From: Streptomyces cynarae
GTDB lineage: Bacteria; Actinomycetota; Actinomycetes; Streptomycetales; Streptomycetaceae
Length of the DNA: 64,000 bases
Direction: 5' to 3'
Assembly (NCBI RefSeq): GCF_025642135.1
Contig: NZ_CP106793.1
Location: 4,990,001-5,054,000 of the forward strand
The notes under the pieces were generated by a model. The model searched no databases. It worked only from the letters and a program-made list of their open reading frames with translations, and had not been told where the DNA came from. Below are positions 17,981 through 27,256 of this stretch, in pieces. Every line of letters starts with the position of its first letter. The stretch's first letter is position 1. The translations under genes and the position numbers were made by a program.

Positions 17981-19728
17981 GTCTCCTCGTCGTCGGGCTG
18001 AGCCACCGCAGCGCACCGGTCAGCGTCCTCGAACGGGCCGCGCTGACCGCGGACGCCCAGGTCAAGCTGGTCCATGACACGGTCGCCGCCGAGCCGGCCA
18101 CCGAGGCCGCGGTACTCGCCACCTGCAACCGCATCGAGCTGTACGCGGACGTCGACAAGTTCCACGCCGGTGTCGCCGAGCTGTCCACCCTGCTCGCCCA
18201 GCACAGCGGGGTCGGCCTCGACGAGCTGACCCCCTACCTCTACGTCCACTACGAGGACCGGGCCGTCCACCACCTGTTCTCGGTGGCCTGCGGGCTGGAC
18301 TCCATGGTCGTCGGCGAGGGGCAGATCCTCGGGCAGATCAAGGACTCCCTGGCCACCGCGCAGGAGCAGCACACCGCCGGACGCCTGCTGAACGACCTGT
18401 TCCAGCAGTCCCTCAGGGTCGGCAAGCGCGCCCACTCCGAGACGGGCATCGACCGTGCCGGGCAGTCCCTGGTCACCTTCGGCCTGGAGCAGTTGTCGGC
18501 CGGTGCGCCGGTGGAGACATGGGCCAAGGGCAAGCGTGCCCTGGTGATCGGGGCCGGCTCCATGTCGTCGCTGGCCGCCGCGACGCTCGCGCGCTCCGGC
18601 GTCGCCGAGGTCGTGATCGCCAACCGCACGCTGGAGCGCGCCGAGCGCCTGGCGCAGATCCTCACCGAAGGGGACGACACGGACGTCCTGGCGCGTGCGG
18701 TGCCGATGGAAACGGTTCCGGACGAGCTGACACGTGCTGACGTCGTGGTGTCCTGTACGGGCGCGACCGGTCTCGTGCTGACCGCCGAGTCGGTCGCCGC
18801 GGCCCTCGAGGGCAGGGTGGAGGGACCGGTCGCCCCGGACGCCGGAGCCGGGCCTGCCGTGCGCGTCACCGAAGCGGCGCCGATACGCGGAGATCTGCCG
18901 CCCACCAGTCTCGGCACCGAGGAGGGTTGCCCGCTCGACCTCTCGGCCGTGCAGGGCACCGCTCACTTCTCGGTGCTCGGCGAGGCCGCCGTCGCCGGGA
19001 TGCCGGCCGCGGAGCTGGAGCAGCACGCCGCCTGGGTCGACAAGGGCGCCGAGGAGCCGCGCAGTGGTCGTACGGCCGTCGTGGCGGACCCGGAGACCGA
19101 GGCCGAGCTGATCAGTGCGCTCGCCGCGACCGTCGCCACGATCGGCCGGATCCCGGAGCGCCGCCGTCCGGAGCCCGTCCTCGAGGCTCCCCGCCCCGCG
19201 CCCGTGCTGTCGCTGCTGGACCTCGCGATGCCACGCGACATCGACGCGGCCGTGCACCGGCTGCTCGGGGTGCGACTCGTCGACATCGAGTCGCTCGCCG
19301 AGGCCTCCGCCGACGCGCCGATGGCCGCCGACGTCGACCAGGTCCGGCGTATCGTCTCCGACGAGGTCGCCGCGTTCGGCGCCGCCCAGCGCGCAGCGCA
19401 CATCACGCCCACCGTGGTGGCGCTGCGCTCGATGGCAGCGGAGGTGGTGGCCGGCGAGATGGCCCGCCTGGAGGGGCGGCTGCCCGGCCTCGACGACAAG
19501 CACCGCGCCGAGATCACGCAGACCGTGCGGCGCGTCGTCGACAAGCTGCTGCACGCGCCGACCGTACGGGTCAAGCAACTCGCGGCCGAGCCCGGCGGCG
19601 CCGGCTACGCGGACGCGCTGCGCACCCTGTTCGACCTGGACCCCGAGACGGTCGCCGCCGTCTCCCGGGCCGACGACACCAAGAGCACCGAGAACACCGA
19701 GAACGCCAAGAACCGAGGGCGAGCATGA
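17977..19728 (+). CDS. hemA: Glutamyl-tRNA reductase
   Basis: 583 residues; converts glutamyl-tRNA to glutamate-1-semialdehyde, the first committed C5 haem step. The catalytic Cys50 is in ATCNRIELY. LDSMVVGEGQILGQIK at about 110 and GKRAHSET near 150 belong to the catalytic domain. The NADPH-binding domain begins LVIGAGSMSSLAA near 190, and the C-terminal dimerisation helix is VDKLLHAPTVRVKQL. It is longer than the usual 420-460 residues because of an insertion at about 275-350 rich in Ala, Gly and Glu, and further acidic spacers, as recalled for other Streptomyces HemA. It overlaps rex and hemC by ATGA. Confidence 0.97.
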   Translation: MSLLVVGLSHRSAPVSVLERAALTADAQVKLVHDTVAAEPATEAAVLATCNRIELYADVDKFHAGVAELSTLLAQHSGVGLDELTPYLYVHYEDRAVHHLFSVACGLDSMVVGEGQILGQIKDSLATAQEQHTAGRLLNDLFQQSLRVGKRAHSETGIDRAGQSLVTFGLEQLSAGAPVETWAKGKRALVIGAGSMSSLAAATLARSGVAEVVIANRTLERAERLAQILTEGDDTDVLARAVPMETVPDELTRADVVVSCTGATGLVLTAESVAAALEGRVEGPVAPDAGAGPAVRVTEAAPIRGDLPPTSLGTEEGCPLDLSAVQGTAHFSVLGEAAVAGMPAAELEQHAAWVDKGAEEPRSGRTAVVADPETEAELISALAATVATIGRIPERRRPEPVLEAPRPAPVLSLLDLAMPRDIDAAVHRLLGVRLVDIESLAEASADAPMAADVDQVRRIVSDEVAAFGAAQRAAHITPTVVALRSMAAEVVAGEMARLEGRLPGLDDKHRAEITQTVRRVVDKLLHAPTVRVKQLAAEPGGAGYADALRTLFDLDPETVAAVSRADDTKSTENTENAKNRGRA

Positions 19729-20723
19729 GTGAGCAGTCACCACTGAGGCTCGGGACCAGGCGCAGCAAGCTGGCGATGGCCCAGTCCGGGCAGGTCGCCG
19801 ACGCCGTGCGCCGGGTGACCGGACGGCCCGTGGAGCTCGTGGAGATCACGACGTACGGGGACACCTCCCGCGAGCACCTCGCGCAGATCGGCGGCACCGG
19901 TGTGTTCGTGACGGCCCTGCGTGACGCGCTGCTGCGCGGCGAGGTCGACTTCGCGGTGCACTCGCTGAAGGACCTGCCGACCGCGCAGCCCGAGGAGCTG
20001 GTGCTGGCCGCAGTGCCGGTACGCGAGGACCCGCGGGACGTGATCGTCGCGCGCGACGCCCTGAAGTTCACCGACCTGCCCCGTGGGGCGCGCGTCGGCA
20101 CCGGTTCGCCGCGCCGCATGGCGCAGCTGAACGCGTATGCGCGCGGCCACGGCCTCGACATCGAGACCGTCCCGATCCGCGGCAACATCGACACCCGAGT
20201 CGGATACGTCCGCAGCGGAGAGCTGGACGCCGTGGTCCTCGCCGCGGCCGGGCTCAACCGCATCGGGCGGATCGACGAGGTGACCGACTTCCTGTCGGTC
20301 GACACGGTTCTGCCCGCCCCCGGCCAGGGGGCACTGGCGATCGAGTGTGCCGCGGACAACGCGGACCTGATCGCGGCGCTCGCCGAGCTCGACGACCCGT
20401 TCACACGGGCCGCCGTGACCGCCGAGCGGTCCCTGCTCGCCGCCCTGGAGGCCGGTTGCAGCGCCCCCGTGGGCGCGTTGGCCGACCTTCCCCCACTCTC
20501 GGCTCCGCTCGAGCGGGGGGACCCCCATGCCGACGAACAGATTGTCAAGGAAATGCGCCTGCGCGGAGTCGTCGGAACACCCGACGGTCGCACGCTGGTG
20601 CAGCTGTCCACCACCGGTCCCGTGCCCGAGACGCACGACCAGGCAATGGCGCTCGGTCGCGAACTCGCCGCCGAGATGCTCACCAAGGGCGCGGCCGGTC
20701 TGATGGGGGAGCGAGCACATTGA
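19725..20723 (+). CDS. hemC: Porphobilinogen deaminase (hydroxymethylbilane synthase)
   Basis: 332 residues; polymerises four porphobilinogens into hydroxymethylbilane. LRLGTRRSKLAMAQ at the N-terminus, HSLKDLPT at 79-86, GTGSPRRMAQL at 125-135 and IRGNIDTRV at 151-159 are the conserved substrate and cofactor-binding segments. Cys245 in EAGCSAPVG should carry the dipyrromethane cofactor. After GALAD an unusual stretch (LPPLSAPLERGDPHAD, from about residue 255) is encoded by an inserted palindromic repeat at 20489-20528 and keeps the frame. It sits in the surface loop of domain 3, so activity is probably retained. It overlaps hemA (ATGA) and hemD (TTGA). Confidence 0.96.
   Translation: MSEQSPLRLGTRRSKLAMAQSGQVADAVRRVTGRPVELVEITTYGDTSREHLAQIGGTGVFVTALRDALLRGEVDFAVHSLKDLPTAQPEELVLAAVPVREDPRDVIVARDALKFTDLPRGARVGTGSPRRMAQLNAYARGHGLDIETVPIRGNIDTRVGYVRSGELDAVVLAAAGLNRIGRIDEVTDFLSVDTVLPAPGQGALAIECAADNADLIAALAELDDPFTRAAVTAERSLLAALEAGCSAPVGALADLPPLSAPLERGDPHADEQIVKEMRLRGVVGTPDGRTLVQLSTTGPVPETHDQAMALGRELAAEMLTKGAAGLMGERAH
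20489..20528. repeat. Palindromic repeat inserted in frame within hemC
   Basis: About 40 bp with a CTCGAGCGGGGGGAC core, flanked by TCCCCCACTCTCGG on the left; the left part can pair with GGGGGGA to the right. I recall this sequence as one of the commonest dispersed palindromes of Streptomyces. Here it lies inside the domain 3 coding sequence of hemC and adds roughly 14 codons without breaking the frame. Confidence 0.7.
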
Positions 20724-22426
20724 GCCCCACCACCCTTCCCGCCGGCCTTGAACACGGGCACGTCACCTTCCTCGGTGCCGGACCCGGAGATCCGGGACTT
20801 CTCACACTGCGCGCCGTCGAGGCGCTGGCCAACGCGGACGTCCTCGTCGGCGAGCACGAGGTGCTCGACGTCGTGCGCACGCATGCCAGAGCGGGCGTCG
20901 CCGAACTCAACACGGACACGGACCCCTCCACGGGTGCGTATCCGGGCGCGGGCACGCCTCAGCTGACGGTTGTTGACGGCGAGTCAACAGCCGCTGGTGT
21001 CCCTGCGTTGCGGGATGCCGCACATCTTGTCATGGAGGCTGCGCGGGGCGGCAAGCGGGTCGTCCGTGCGGTGTCCGGCGACCCCGGCCTGGACGCGTAC
21101 GCGGCCGGCGAGATGCTGGCGTGCGCCGCCGAGGGCGTGCCGTTCGAGGTCGTCCCCGGCGTCGCGACCGCGGTGGGCGTGCCCGCGTACGCGGGTGTGC
21201 CGCTGCGGGACGCGCAGGGCGCGGACGTCCGGTTCGTGGACGCCCGGACCGCCTCCGACCGCTGCTGGACGGAGGTCGGCGCGTCCGACGGCACGGTCGT
21301 GGTGTCCACGACGCTGGACTCGGTGGCGGCGGCCGCCGGGGAGCTGGTGGCCGCGGGCCGCAAGCCGGACACCCCGATGACGGTGACGGTCGCCGGTACG
21401 ACGACGCGGCAGCGCACCTGGACCGCCACCCTCGGCTCCATCGCGCAGACGCTGAAGCAGGCGAAGGTCCTGCCGTCCCCCGAGGGCGGGCGTGCGGTGA
21501 TAGCCGTGGTCGGTGAGCGTTCCGCCGCCGCCCAGCGCGACCAGCTGTCGTGGTTCGAGAACAAGCCGCTGTTCGGCTGGAAGGTCCTCGTGCCGCGTAC
21601 GAAGGAGCAGGCGGCGTCGCTCTCCGACCAGCTGAGGTCCTACGGGGCCGTGCCGCACGAGGTCCCGACGATCGCAGTGGAGCCCCCGCGCACCCCGCAG
21701 CAGATGGAACGAGCGGTCAAGGGCCTGGTGACGGGCCGCTACGAGTGGATCGCGTTCACGTCGGTCAACGCGGTGCGGGCGGTCCGGGAGAAGTTCGAGG
21801 AGTACGGCCTGGACGCGCGCGCCTTCGCGGGCATCAAGGTCGCGGCGGTCGGCGAGCAGACGGCGAAGGCGCTGGTGGACTTCGGCGTGAAGCCGGATCT
21901 GGTGCCGAGCGGCGAGCAGTCGGCGGCCGGCCTGCTGGAGGACTGGCCCCCGTACGACCCGGTCTTCGACCCGATCGACCGCGTGTTCCTGCCGCGCGCC
22001 GACATCGCGACCGAGACCCTGGTCGCCGGCCTGATCGAACTCGGCTGGGAGGTCGACGACGTGACGGCCTACCGGACGGTCCGCGCCTCGCCTCCGCCGG
22101 CCGAGACACGTGAGGCGATCAAGGGCGGCGGTTTCGACGCGGTCCTGTTCACGTCGTCCTCCACGGTCCGGAACCTGGTCGGCATCGCGGGCAAGCCGCA
22201 CAACGTGACGGTGATCGCGTGCATCGGCCCGGCGACCGCGAAGACGGCGGAGGAGCACGGTCTGCGTGTGGACGTCATGGCTCCGGAGCCGTCGGTCCAC
22301 AAGCTGGCGGAGGCGCTGGCGGACTTCGGCCTCAAGCGCCGGGCCGCCGCGCTGGCGGCCGGGGATCCGGTGACGCGTCCGAGCGAGCGGAGGCCGGGGG
22401 CGCGGAGGCGTCGCTCGACGACGTAG
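20720..22426 (+). CDS. hemD: Bifunctional uroporphyrinogen-III C-methyltransferase-like / uroporphyrinogen-III synthase
   Basis: 568 residues from TTG 20720, which overlaps the hemC stop by 4 bp. Residues 12-260 form a SUMT/CobA-type methylase domain starting [20 protein letters not shown]; the second glycine-rich loop reads [14 protein letters not shown] rather than the standard GGDPFVFGRG, so methylase activity is uncertain. Residues about 285-550 form the HemD synthase, starting [15 protein letters not shown], with [36 protein letters not shown] and [12 protein letters not shown]. It closes hydroxymethylbilane to uroporphyrinogen III and may feed the sirohaem/B12 branch. The operon ends here, followed by a repeat. 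Confidence 0.93.
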   Translation: MSPTTLPAGLEHGHVTFLGAGPGDPGLLTLRAVEALANADVLVGEHEVLDVVRTHARAGVAELNTDTDPSTGAYPGAGTPQLTVVDGESTAAGVPALRDAAHLVMEAARGGKRVVRAVSGDPGLDAYAAGEMLACAAEGVPFEVVPGVATAVGVPAYAGVPLRDAQGADVRFVDARTASDRCWTEVGASDGTVVVSTTLDSVAAAAGELVAAGRKPDTPMTVTVAGTTTRQRTWTATLGSIAQTLKQAKVLPSPEGGRAVIAVVGERSAAAQRDQLSWFENKPLFGWKVLVPRTKEQAASLSDQLRSYGAVPHEVPTIAVEPPRTPQQMERAVKGLVTGRYEWIAFTSVNAVRAVREKFEEYGLDARAFAGIKVAAVGEQTAKALVDFGVKPDLVPSGEQSAAGLLEDWPPYDPVFDPIDRVFLPRADIATETLVAGLIELGWEVDDVTAYRTVRASPPPAETREAIKGGGFDAVLFTSSSTVRNLVGIAGKPHNVTVIACIGPATAKTAEEHGLRVDVMAPEPSVHKLAEALADFGLKRRAAALAAGDPVTRPSERRPGARRRRSTT

Positions 22427-22437
22427 CGGTGTCCTCG

Positions 22438-22590
22438 CCCTCGCCGCCCCTACCCTTCCCGTCCTCCAAGGGATCCGCCCCTTCGACCCCGCCGGGGCTC
22501 CGCCCCGGACCCCGGTCGGGGGCCAGCCCCCGGACCCCCGCTCCTCAAACGCCGGAGGGGCTGAATTTTCAGCCCGTCCGGCGTTTGAGG
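22438..22590. repeat. GC-rich leader plus interspersed palindromic repeat (copy 2)
   Basis: Twelve bases after the hemD stop, GCCCTCGCCGCCCCTACCC starts the same kind of leader as at 6781 and 14228. It is followed by GGGGCTCCGCCCC-type short hairpins and then a large palindrome, arms 22543-22565 and 22568-22590, with one internal mismatch. The core ACGCCGGAGGGGCTGA is identical to copy 1 at 7532. Position right after an operon end suggests a terminator role. The remaining bases to hemB (to 22736) hold the hemB promoter region; no clear -10/-35 pair was picked. Confidence 0.8.
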
Positions 22591-22736
22591 ACGAGGCTGT
22601 TCAGGCCGAAGGGGGGCCTGGGGGCGCAGCCCCCAGGGACGGGAAGGGAAGGGGCGGCGGGGGCGGTGACCGTCCGGAGTTCCGCCCGACGCAGCGTCGG
22701 CAAAAGGACCCCCGGGCCGGGCGTAGCGTAGAGGGC

Positions 22737-23729
22737 ATGACGAAGTACGGATCCTTCCCCGGTACCCGTCCCCGGCGCCTGCGCTCCACGCCCGTCATGC
22801 GCCGCATGATCGCCGAGACCCGGCTGCACCCCGCCGACTTCATCCTCCCGGCCTTCGTGCGCGAGGGCGTCAGCGAGCCCGTGCCGATCGCGTCCATGCC
22901 CGGTGTCGTGCAGCACACCCGGGACAGCCTGAAGAAGGCGGCGCTGGAGGCCGTGGAGGCCGGGGTGTCCGGGATCATGCTCTTCGGGGTGCCCGAGGAG
23001 TCGAAGAAGGACGCCGTCGGAACGCCGGGCACCGACCCGGACGGGATTCTTCAGGTCGCCATCCGGGACGTGCGCGCCGAGGTCGGGGACGACCTCCTCG
23101 TCATGTCGGACCTGTGCCTGGACGAGACCACCGATCACGGGCACTGCGGCGTGCTCGACGCCAGGGGCCGGGTCGACAACGACGCCACCCTCGAGCGGTA
23201 CGCCGAGATGGCGCAGGTCCAGGCCGACGCCGGCGCCCATGTCGTCGGGCCCAGCGGGATGATGGACGGGCAGATCGGCGTCATCCGCGACGCGCTCGAC
23301 CAGATCGGGCGCGAGGACGTCGCGATCCTCGCCTACACCGCCAAGTACTCCTCCGCCTTCTACGGGCCGTTCCGCGAGGCCGTCGCCTCCTCGCTGAAGG
23401 GCGACCGGAAGACCTACCAGCAGGACCCCGCCAACTGGCGCGAGTCCCTGCGCGAACTCGCCCTCGACCTCGAGGAGGGCGCCGACATGGTGATGGTCAA
23501 GCCGGCCGGGCCCTACCTCGACATCCTGGCGAGGGTCGCGGACGCGGTCGACGTGCCCGTGGCCGCGTACCAGATCTCCGGTGAGTACGCCATGATCGAG
23601 GCCGCCGCCGAGAAGGGCTGGCTCGACCGCGACCGCGCGATCCTGGAGACCCTGACCGGAATCAAGCGCGCCGGTGCGCGGAACATCCTCACCTACTGGG
23701 CCACCGAGGTCGCGCAGAAGCTGCGGTGA
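22737..23729 (+). CDS. hemB: Delta-aminolevulinic acid dehydratase (porphobilinogen synthase)
   Basis: 330 residues; condenses two 5-aminolevulinates to porphobilinogen. The N-terminal [17 protein letters not shown] segment, the metal-site region [17 protein letters not shown] at 124-140, and the catalytic lysines Lys203 ([14 protein letters not shown]) and Lys255 ([10 protein letters not shown]) are clear. In the metal site only Cys127 and Cys137 remain; the middle Cys of zinc enzymes is Asp129 here. This points to a mixed or magnesium-dependent type. It is separated from hemD by 310 bp with a repeat, so it has its own promoter. Confidence 0.97.
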   Translation: MTKYGSFPGTRPRRLRSTPVMRRMIAETRLHPADFILPAFVREGVSEPVPIASMPGVVQHTRDSLKKAALEAVEAGVSGIMLFGVPEESKKDAVGTPGTDPDGILQVAIRDVRAEVGDDLLVMSDLCLDETTDHGHCGVLDARGRVDNDATLERYAEMAQVQADAGAHVVGPSGMMDGQIGVIRDALDQIGREDVAILAYTAKYSSAFYGPFREAVASSLKGDRKTYQQDPANWRESLRELALDLEEGADMVMVKPAGPYLDILARVADAVDVPVAAYQISGEYAMIEAAAEKGWLDRDRAILETLTGIKRAGARNILTYWATEVAQKLR

Positions 23730-23842
23730 GGCCTGGCGGTAACCGTGTGATGTAAAGGGTTGGTGACACACGGGAAAGCGCGTTCCCCGATCGCTAGGGT
23801 GATGGGTCAATTCCGGTAGATCACCTGGGAATCGGGGGAGCC

Positions 23843-26614
23843 GTGGCGACCGTGGAACCCGTCTTCGAGCATGCCGACCGGCTCTTCGACCTCCTGCGCC
23901 GGCTCGTGCGCAGGCCGGGCAAGGGGGAGGTGCCGAGTGAGGTGCCGGAGCGGGACGGAATCCCGATACTGGGCCTGCTCGGCGACCACCAGGACGGTCT
24001 CGCCGAGCAGGTCGTGGCGGCGTTGGGCGCGGCCCAGCCCCGATCCGTCCCGCACGAGCTCGTCGACCTCGACCTGAGGCGGGCGGAGGTCGTCGCCGAG
24101 CGCGGCGACCCCTCGGCCGCGAACCACCTCGACCCCGACTGGCAGCGCGCCGAACTGTGCAGGCGCATCCTCGTCCAGCTGGCCGACGAGTACTCGTCCC
24201 CGCGCTACGGGCACGACAGGAGCGTACGTTTCCGGCGGCTCGGGCTCGTCAACTGGCTGCTGGAGATGACGGACACGGTCCGGCAGCCCGACAGCCAGCA
24301 CGGCCAGATCGTGCTGAGGCGGCTGCGTGACCGCGAGCTGGAGCGAAGACGCCTGTTCGGATTCATGCGCAGCCCGAGCACCGAGGTCGCGTTGCAGGGG
24401 AACGTGCCTTGGTGGGCGTACCTGCTCGGGCTGCACCTTCTGCCGATCATCTGGTTCCGGGTGTGGCGCGGTCTGGGCAGCGAGTACCGGTGGCTGTTGC
24501 GCCAGCCCTACATGGCGCCGGCCGATCCCGGGACCTTCATCGGGTTCGCCGTACGGCTCACCCAGCCCCGCTGGGGGCGTGAAGACCCCACGCAGATCAG
24601 CAAGTTGATGATCAACGCGTTCCTGGAGGACCTGCGGGTCGCCTACCGGCGGCGGCCGTGGCGCCGCCGCGCGTACCGCCGCACGGCGTACTGCGTGGCG
24701 TTCCTGAAGGGGGTGAGCGAGGACAACGGCGGCCTGGAGATCGTGCGGCTGTTCGCCGAGGTGCGCAATGACACCGGCGCCTTCGACCCGCTGCTCCTCG
24801 TGGTGAGCCGGCCGGAGGCACTGGTCGAACCCGTACCCGTCCGGGAACTCACGGGGACGGGGCAGGACGGCCGGCACAGAGGGCTCCCCCCGTACGAGGC
24901 CTGGTGCGAGCAGCTGAGGAACGCCGGGGGCGGCCGGAACGCGGAGTTCTGGTACCTGCCGGTGCGGGTGTCCGCGCCGCTGCCGATCGGCGATCCCGGC
25001 CGCGACGCGCAGGACGAGCGCACGTCCGTGGCCCGCCGGCTTCAGGTGCCCCCGCCGCCGGTCTGGGCCGGACGCACGGCCACGGTCGTGTCCCTCGCCC
25101 TCACCTTCGCACTGATCGCCACCGGCATCGCCTACGGCGTCGCGAACGAGTGGGAGTGGCGGCGGCAGCACTGCGGACTGAGCCGGTCCGACCCGGATGC
25201 GCGGACCCTGCAGCGGGAGTCGACCGACGAATGCGTCGGCGTCGCCCCGCACGGATTCGCCTTCGGCTCCACCGACCCGCGGGTGCAGCAGACCCTGCGG
25301 ACCATCGCCCGGCAGAACGCGGAGGCGGAGCGGAAGCACGCCGCCGACCCCTCCAGGCGGCTCGTCACCCTGGTCCATCTGTCCGCCCTGCTCAGCGCCC
25401 CCATGGGGGAGACGTCCAACACGCTGTCGTACGCGCGCGAGCAGTTGCAGGGCGCGGCGAGCGCGCAGCGGCGGCAACTCGACAGGCAGGGGCCGGACGA
25501 GCCCCTCCTGCGGATCTTCCCGGCCGCCGCCGGTTCCGGCATGCGGTTCGGGGCCGATGTCGCGAGCACGATCAAGCGGATGATGCGGACCGACCCGACC
25601 ATCGTCGGCGTCACCGGCCTCGACCAGAGCCGCAAGGCCACGATCACGACCATCGGCGCACTCACCCGGGTCGGCCTTCCCATGGTCGCCACCACACTGT
25701 CCGCCGACACCCTCCCGGAGAACTCGGCGCTCTACTACCAGGTATCGCCGCAGAACCGGCGCGAGGCCGCGATCTCCGCCGCCTACGCCGACCACCTCGC
25801 CGACTCGGGGAAGCTGAAAGAGCGCGCGGTACGCGTCGTGTACTCCCTCGATGCGACCGACGAGTACAGCGCGAACCTGCGGGCGGACGCCGTCGCGGCC
25901 TTCCGGCACGCGGGTTTCCACGTGGACGAACAGGGCTACGTCCCCTCTCCCGCGCCCGCTGACGGTTCCTCGGGGCCGGGCGCACGCACCATCGGCGAGC
26001 AGGCCTGCGGTTACCGGGGGCTGGTCTTCTTCACCGGCCGGTCCGAGGACTTCGAGACGATACTGGGTGCCACCAACGACACCTGCGGGTCCAGTCCGCC
26101 CACGTTCCTCGGCGGCGACGACGTGGCCCGCCTCGGCGCCGACCCGGGGCGGCGCAGGGCCTTCCCCCGGGTCCCGTACGAGTTCCTCGACTTCACCGTC
26201 GGCTCGGCCTCCTGCAACGGGCACAGCGACCTGTACAGCACGATGCAGGAGCTGTTCCCCGACGAGTGCCGGAACGTCCAGGACACCTCGCTGGACGGAC
26301 ACGCGGCCCTCGCCTTCGACGCGGCGAACCTCTACCTCAAGGCCATCGCCCGCCTCCAGGACACCGCCCCGGACACACCGCTGACCCCGGCCGCCGTCTG
26401 GTACGCCCTGAGCGGCATCCACGGCTCCGCCGCGCTCGACGGGGAGAGCGGACGCATCGACTTCGGAGGTGCGGTGGGCCGGCAGGTCCCGGTCGACAAA
26501 CTCGTCTCCGTCCAGCGGGTGGAAGGCGCCCAGCGGCCGCAGCAGATGGGGTTCTGCGGACGCCGGGGAAGCGACGAGGGGGCGGCGTGGTGCCCGCCTT
26601 CGGAGGCCGGTTAG
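23843..26614 (+). CDS. Large membrane protein with extracytoplasmic substrate-binding-protein-like domain
   Basis: 923 residues from GTG 23843 (GGGGGAGCC upstream). Three parts are visible. Residues 1-400 are soluble, with ILGLLGDHQDGLAEQVVAAL near 45, reminiscent of the position of an NTPase P-loop but lacking GxxxxGK, and a hydrophobic stretch near 190-211. A strong membrane segment lies at about 411-434 (VVSLALTFALIATGIAYGVA). Residues about 560-900 resemble a type 1 periplasmic-binding fold of the branched-chain amino acid (LivJ) class: IVGVTGLDQSRK, ALYYQVSPQNRREA, VVYSLDATDEYSANL, LVFFTG, and FDAANLYLKAIARL. It looks like a one-piece receptor with a cytoplasmic output domain. Function is unknown; a sensory role is inferred. 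Confidence 0.65.
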   Translation: MATVEPVFEHADRLFDLLRRLVRRPGKGEVPSEVPERDGIPILGLLGDHQDGLAEQVVAALGAAQPRSVPHELVDLDLRRAEVVAERGDPSAANHLDPDWQRAELCRRILVQLADEYSSPRYGHDRSVRFRRLGLVNWLLEMTDTVRQPDSQHGQIVLRRLRDRELERRRLFGFMRSPSTEVALQGNVPWWAYLLGLHLLPIIWFRVWRGLGSEYRWLLRQPYMAPADPGTFIGFAVRLTQPRWGREDPTQISKLMINAFLEDLRVAYRRRPWRRRAYRRTAYCVAFLKGVSEDNGGLEIVRLFAEVRNDTGAFDPLLLVVSRPEALVEPVPVRELTGTGQDGRHRGLPPYEAWCEQLRNAGGGRNAEFWYLPVRVSAPLPIGDPGRDAQDERTSVARRLQVPPPPVWAGRTATVVSLALTFALIATGIAYGVANEWEWRRQHCGLSRSDPDARTLQRESTDECVGVAPHGFAFGSTDPRVQQTLRTIARQNAEAERKHAADPSRRLVTLVHLSALLSAPMGETSNTLSYAREQLQGAASAQRRQLDRQGPDEPLLRIFPAAAGSGMRFGADVASTIKRMMRTDPTIVGVTGLDQSRKATITTIGALTRVGLPMVATTLSADTLPENSALYYQVSPQNRREAAISAAYADHLADSGKLKERAVRVVYSLDATDEYSANLRADAVAAFRHAGFHVDEQGYVPSPAPADGSSGPGARTIGEQACGYRGLVFFTGRSEDFETILGATNDTCGSSPPTFLGGDDVARLGADPGRRRAFPRVPYEFLDFTVGSASCNGHSDLYSTMQELFPDECRNVQDTSLDGHAALAFDAANLYLKAIARLQDTAPDTPLTPAAVWYALSGIHGSAALDGESGRIDFGGAVGRQVPVDKLVSVQRVEGAQRPQQMGFCGRRGSDEGAAWCPPSEAG

Positions 26615-26650
26615 CGGTACGGCCCCTCGTCTCCTCGCGTTGCGCGGGGT

Positions 26651-27256
26651 TCAGTACGTCAGCGCCGCCTTCCGGTTCGGCAGCCAGCACGTGACCCGCA
26701 GCGTGTCGTCGACGTGCACGCCCTCGGGCGGGAGTGCCGGGCGGGCGGCCGGGCCGGTGGGGAGCGTGATCGTGAGGGACGTGACGGTGCGGCCGTGACC
26801 GCCGGTGCCGTCCGCCGCCGACAGCAGCACGCCCGCGTATGCGGACCCCCCGGGCGAGAGGGTGATCCGGGCTGTATGGGGCTTCGGCTCCTGAGCCGGC
26901 GGCGCCAGGGAGCCGGAATCGCCGAAGAGGGCCTTCGGGTAGCCGTTGAGGGAGCAGTTGACGGCGCCCGTGTTCGTCATCGTCAGCAGCAGGTGGTTCA
27001 CCGGCTCGCTCACCCGCGTCACCGTCGCCCGCATGTGCCTGCCCGAGCAGGGGACCGCCCTGCCCGGGTGCCCGGTCTCCCGGACGGACGAGCCGGGCAG
27101 CGAGGAAGGACCCTCGTCCCGTACCCCCTCGCCGTTCTCGCACGCCGACAGCGCGAGCGCGGCGAGCGCGACCGTGACGGCGGCGAGCAGCCGGGGGCGG
27201 GCGGCACCGGTGGGACGGACGGCACGGGTGGGACGGGCGGTACGAGCAAAGGACAT
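26651..27256 (-). CDS. DUF4232-type lipoprotein
   Basis: 201 residues from ATG 27256. A basic N-terminus leads into LLAAVTVALAALALSAC, a lipoprotein signal with the lipidated Cys near residue 37. After a Gly/Ser/Glu-rich linker the domain CSGRHMRATVTRVSEPVNHLLLTMTNTG, NCSLNGYP, then SPGGSAYAGVLLSAADG and RVTCWLP follows the DUF4232 pattern, an immunoglobulin-like domain with two Cys pairs. Function is unknown; family members are surface-exposed and common in Streptomyces. It converges on the large receptor-like gene with a 36 bp gap. Confidence 0.8.
   Translation of the reverse strand: MSFARTARPTRAVRPTGAARPRLLAAVTVALAALALSACENGEGVRDEGPSSLPGSSVRETGHPGRAVPCSGRHMRATVTRVSEPVNHLLLTMTNTGAVNCSLNGYPKALFGDSGSLAPPAQEPKPHTARITLSPGGSAYAGVLLSAADGTGGHGRTVTSLTITLPTGPAARPALPPEGVHVDDTLRVTCWLPNRKAALTY

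Noticed and set aside
23807..26422. An 870-codon minus-strand frame opposite the receptor-like gene.
   Set aside because: Shadow frame of high-GC coding sequence with charged, low-complexity translation.
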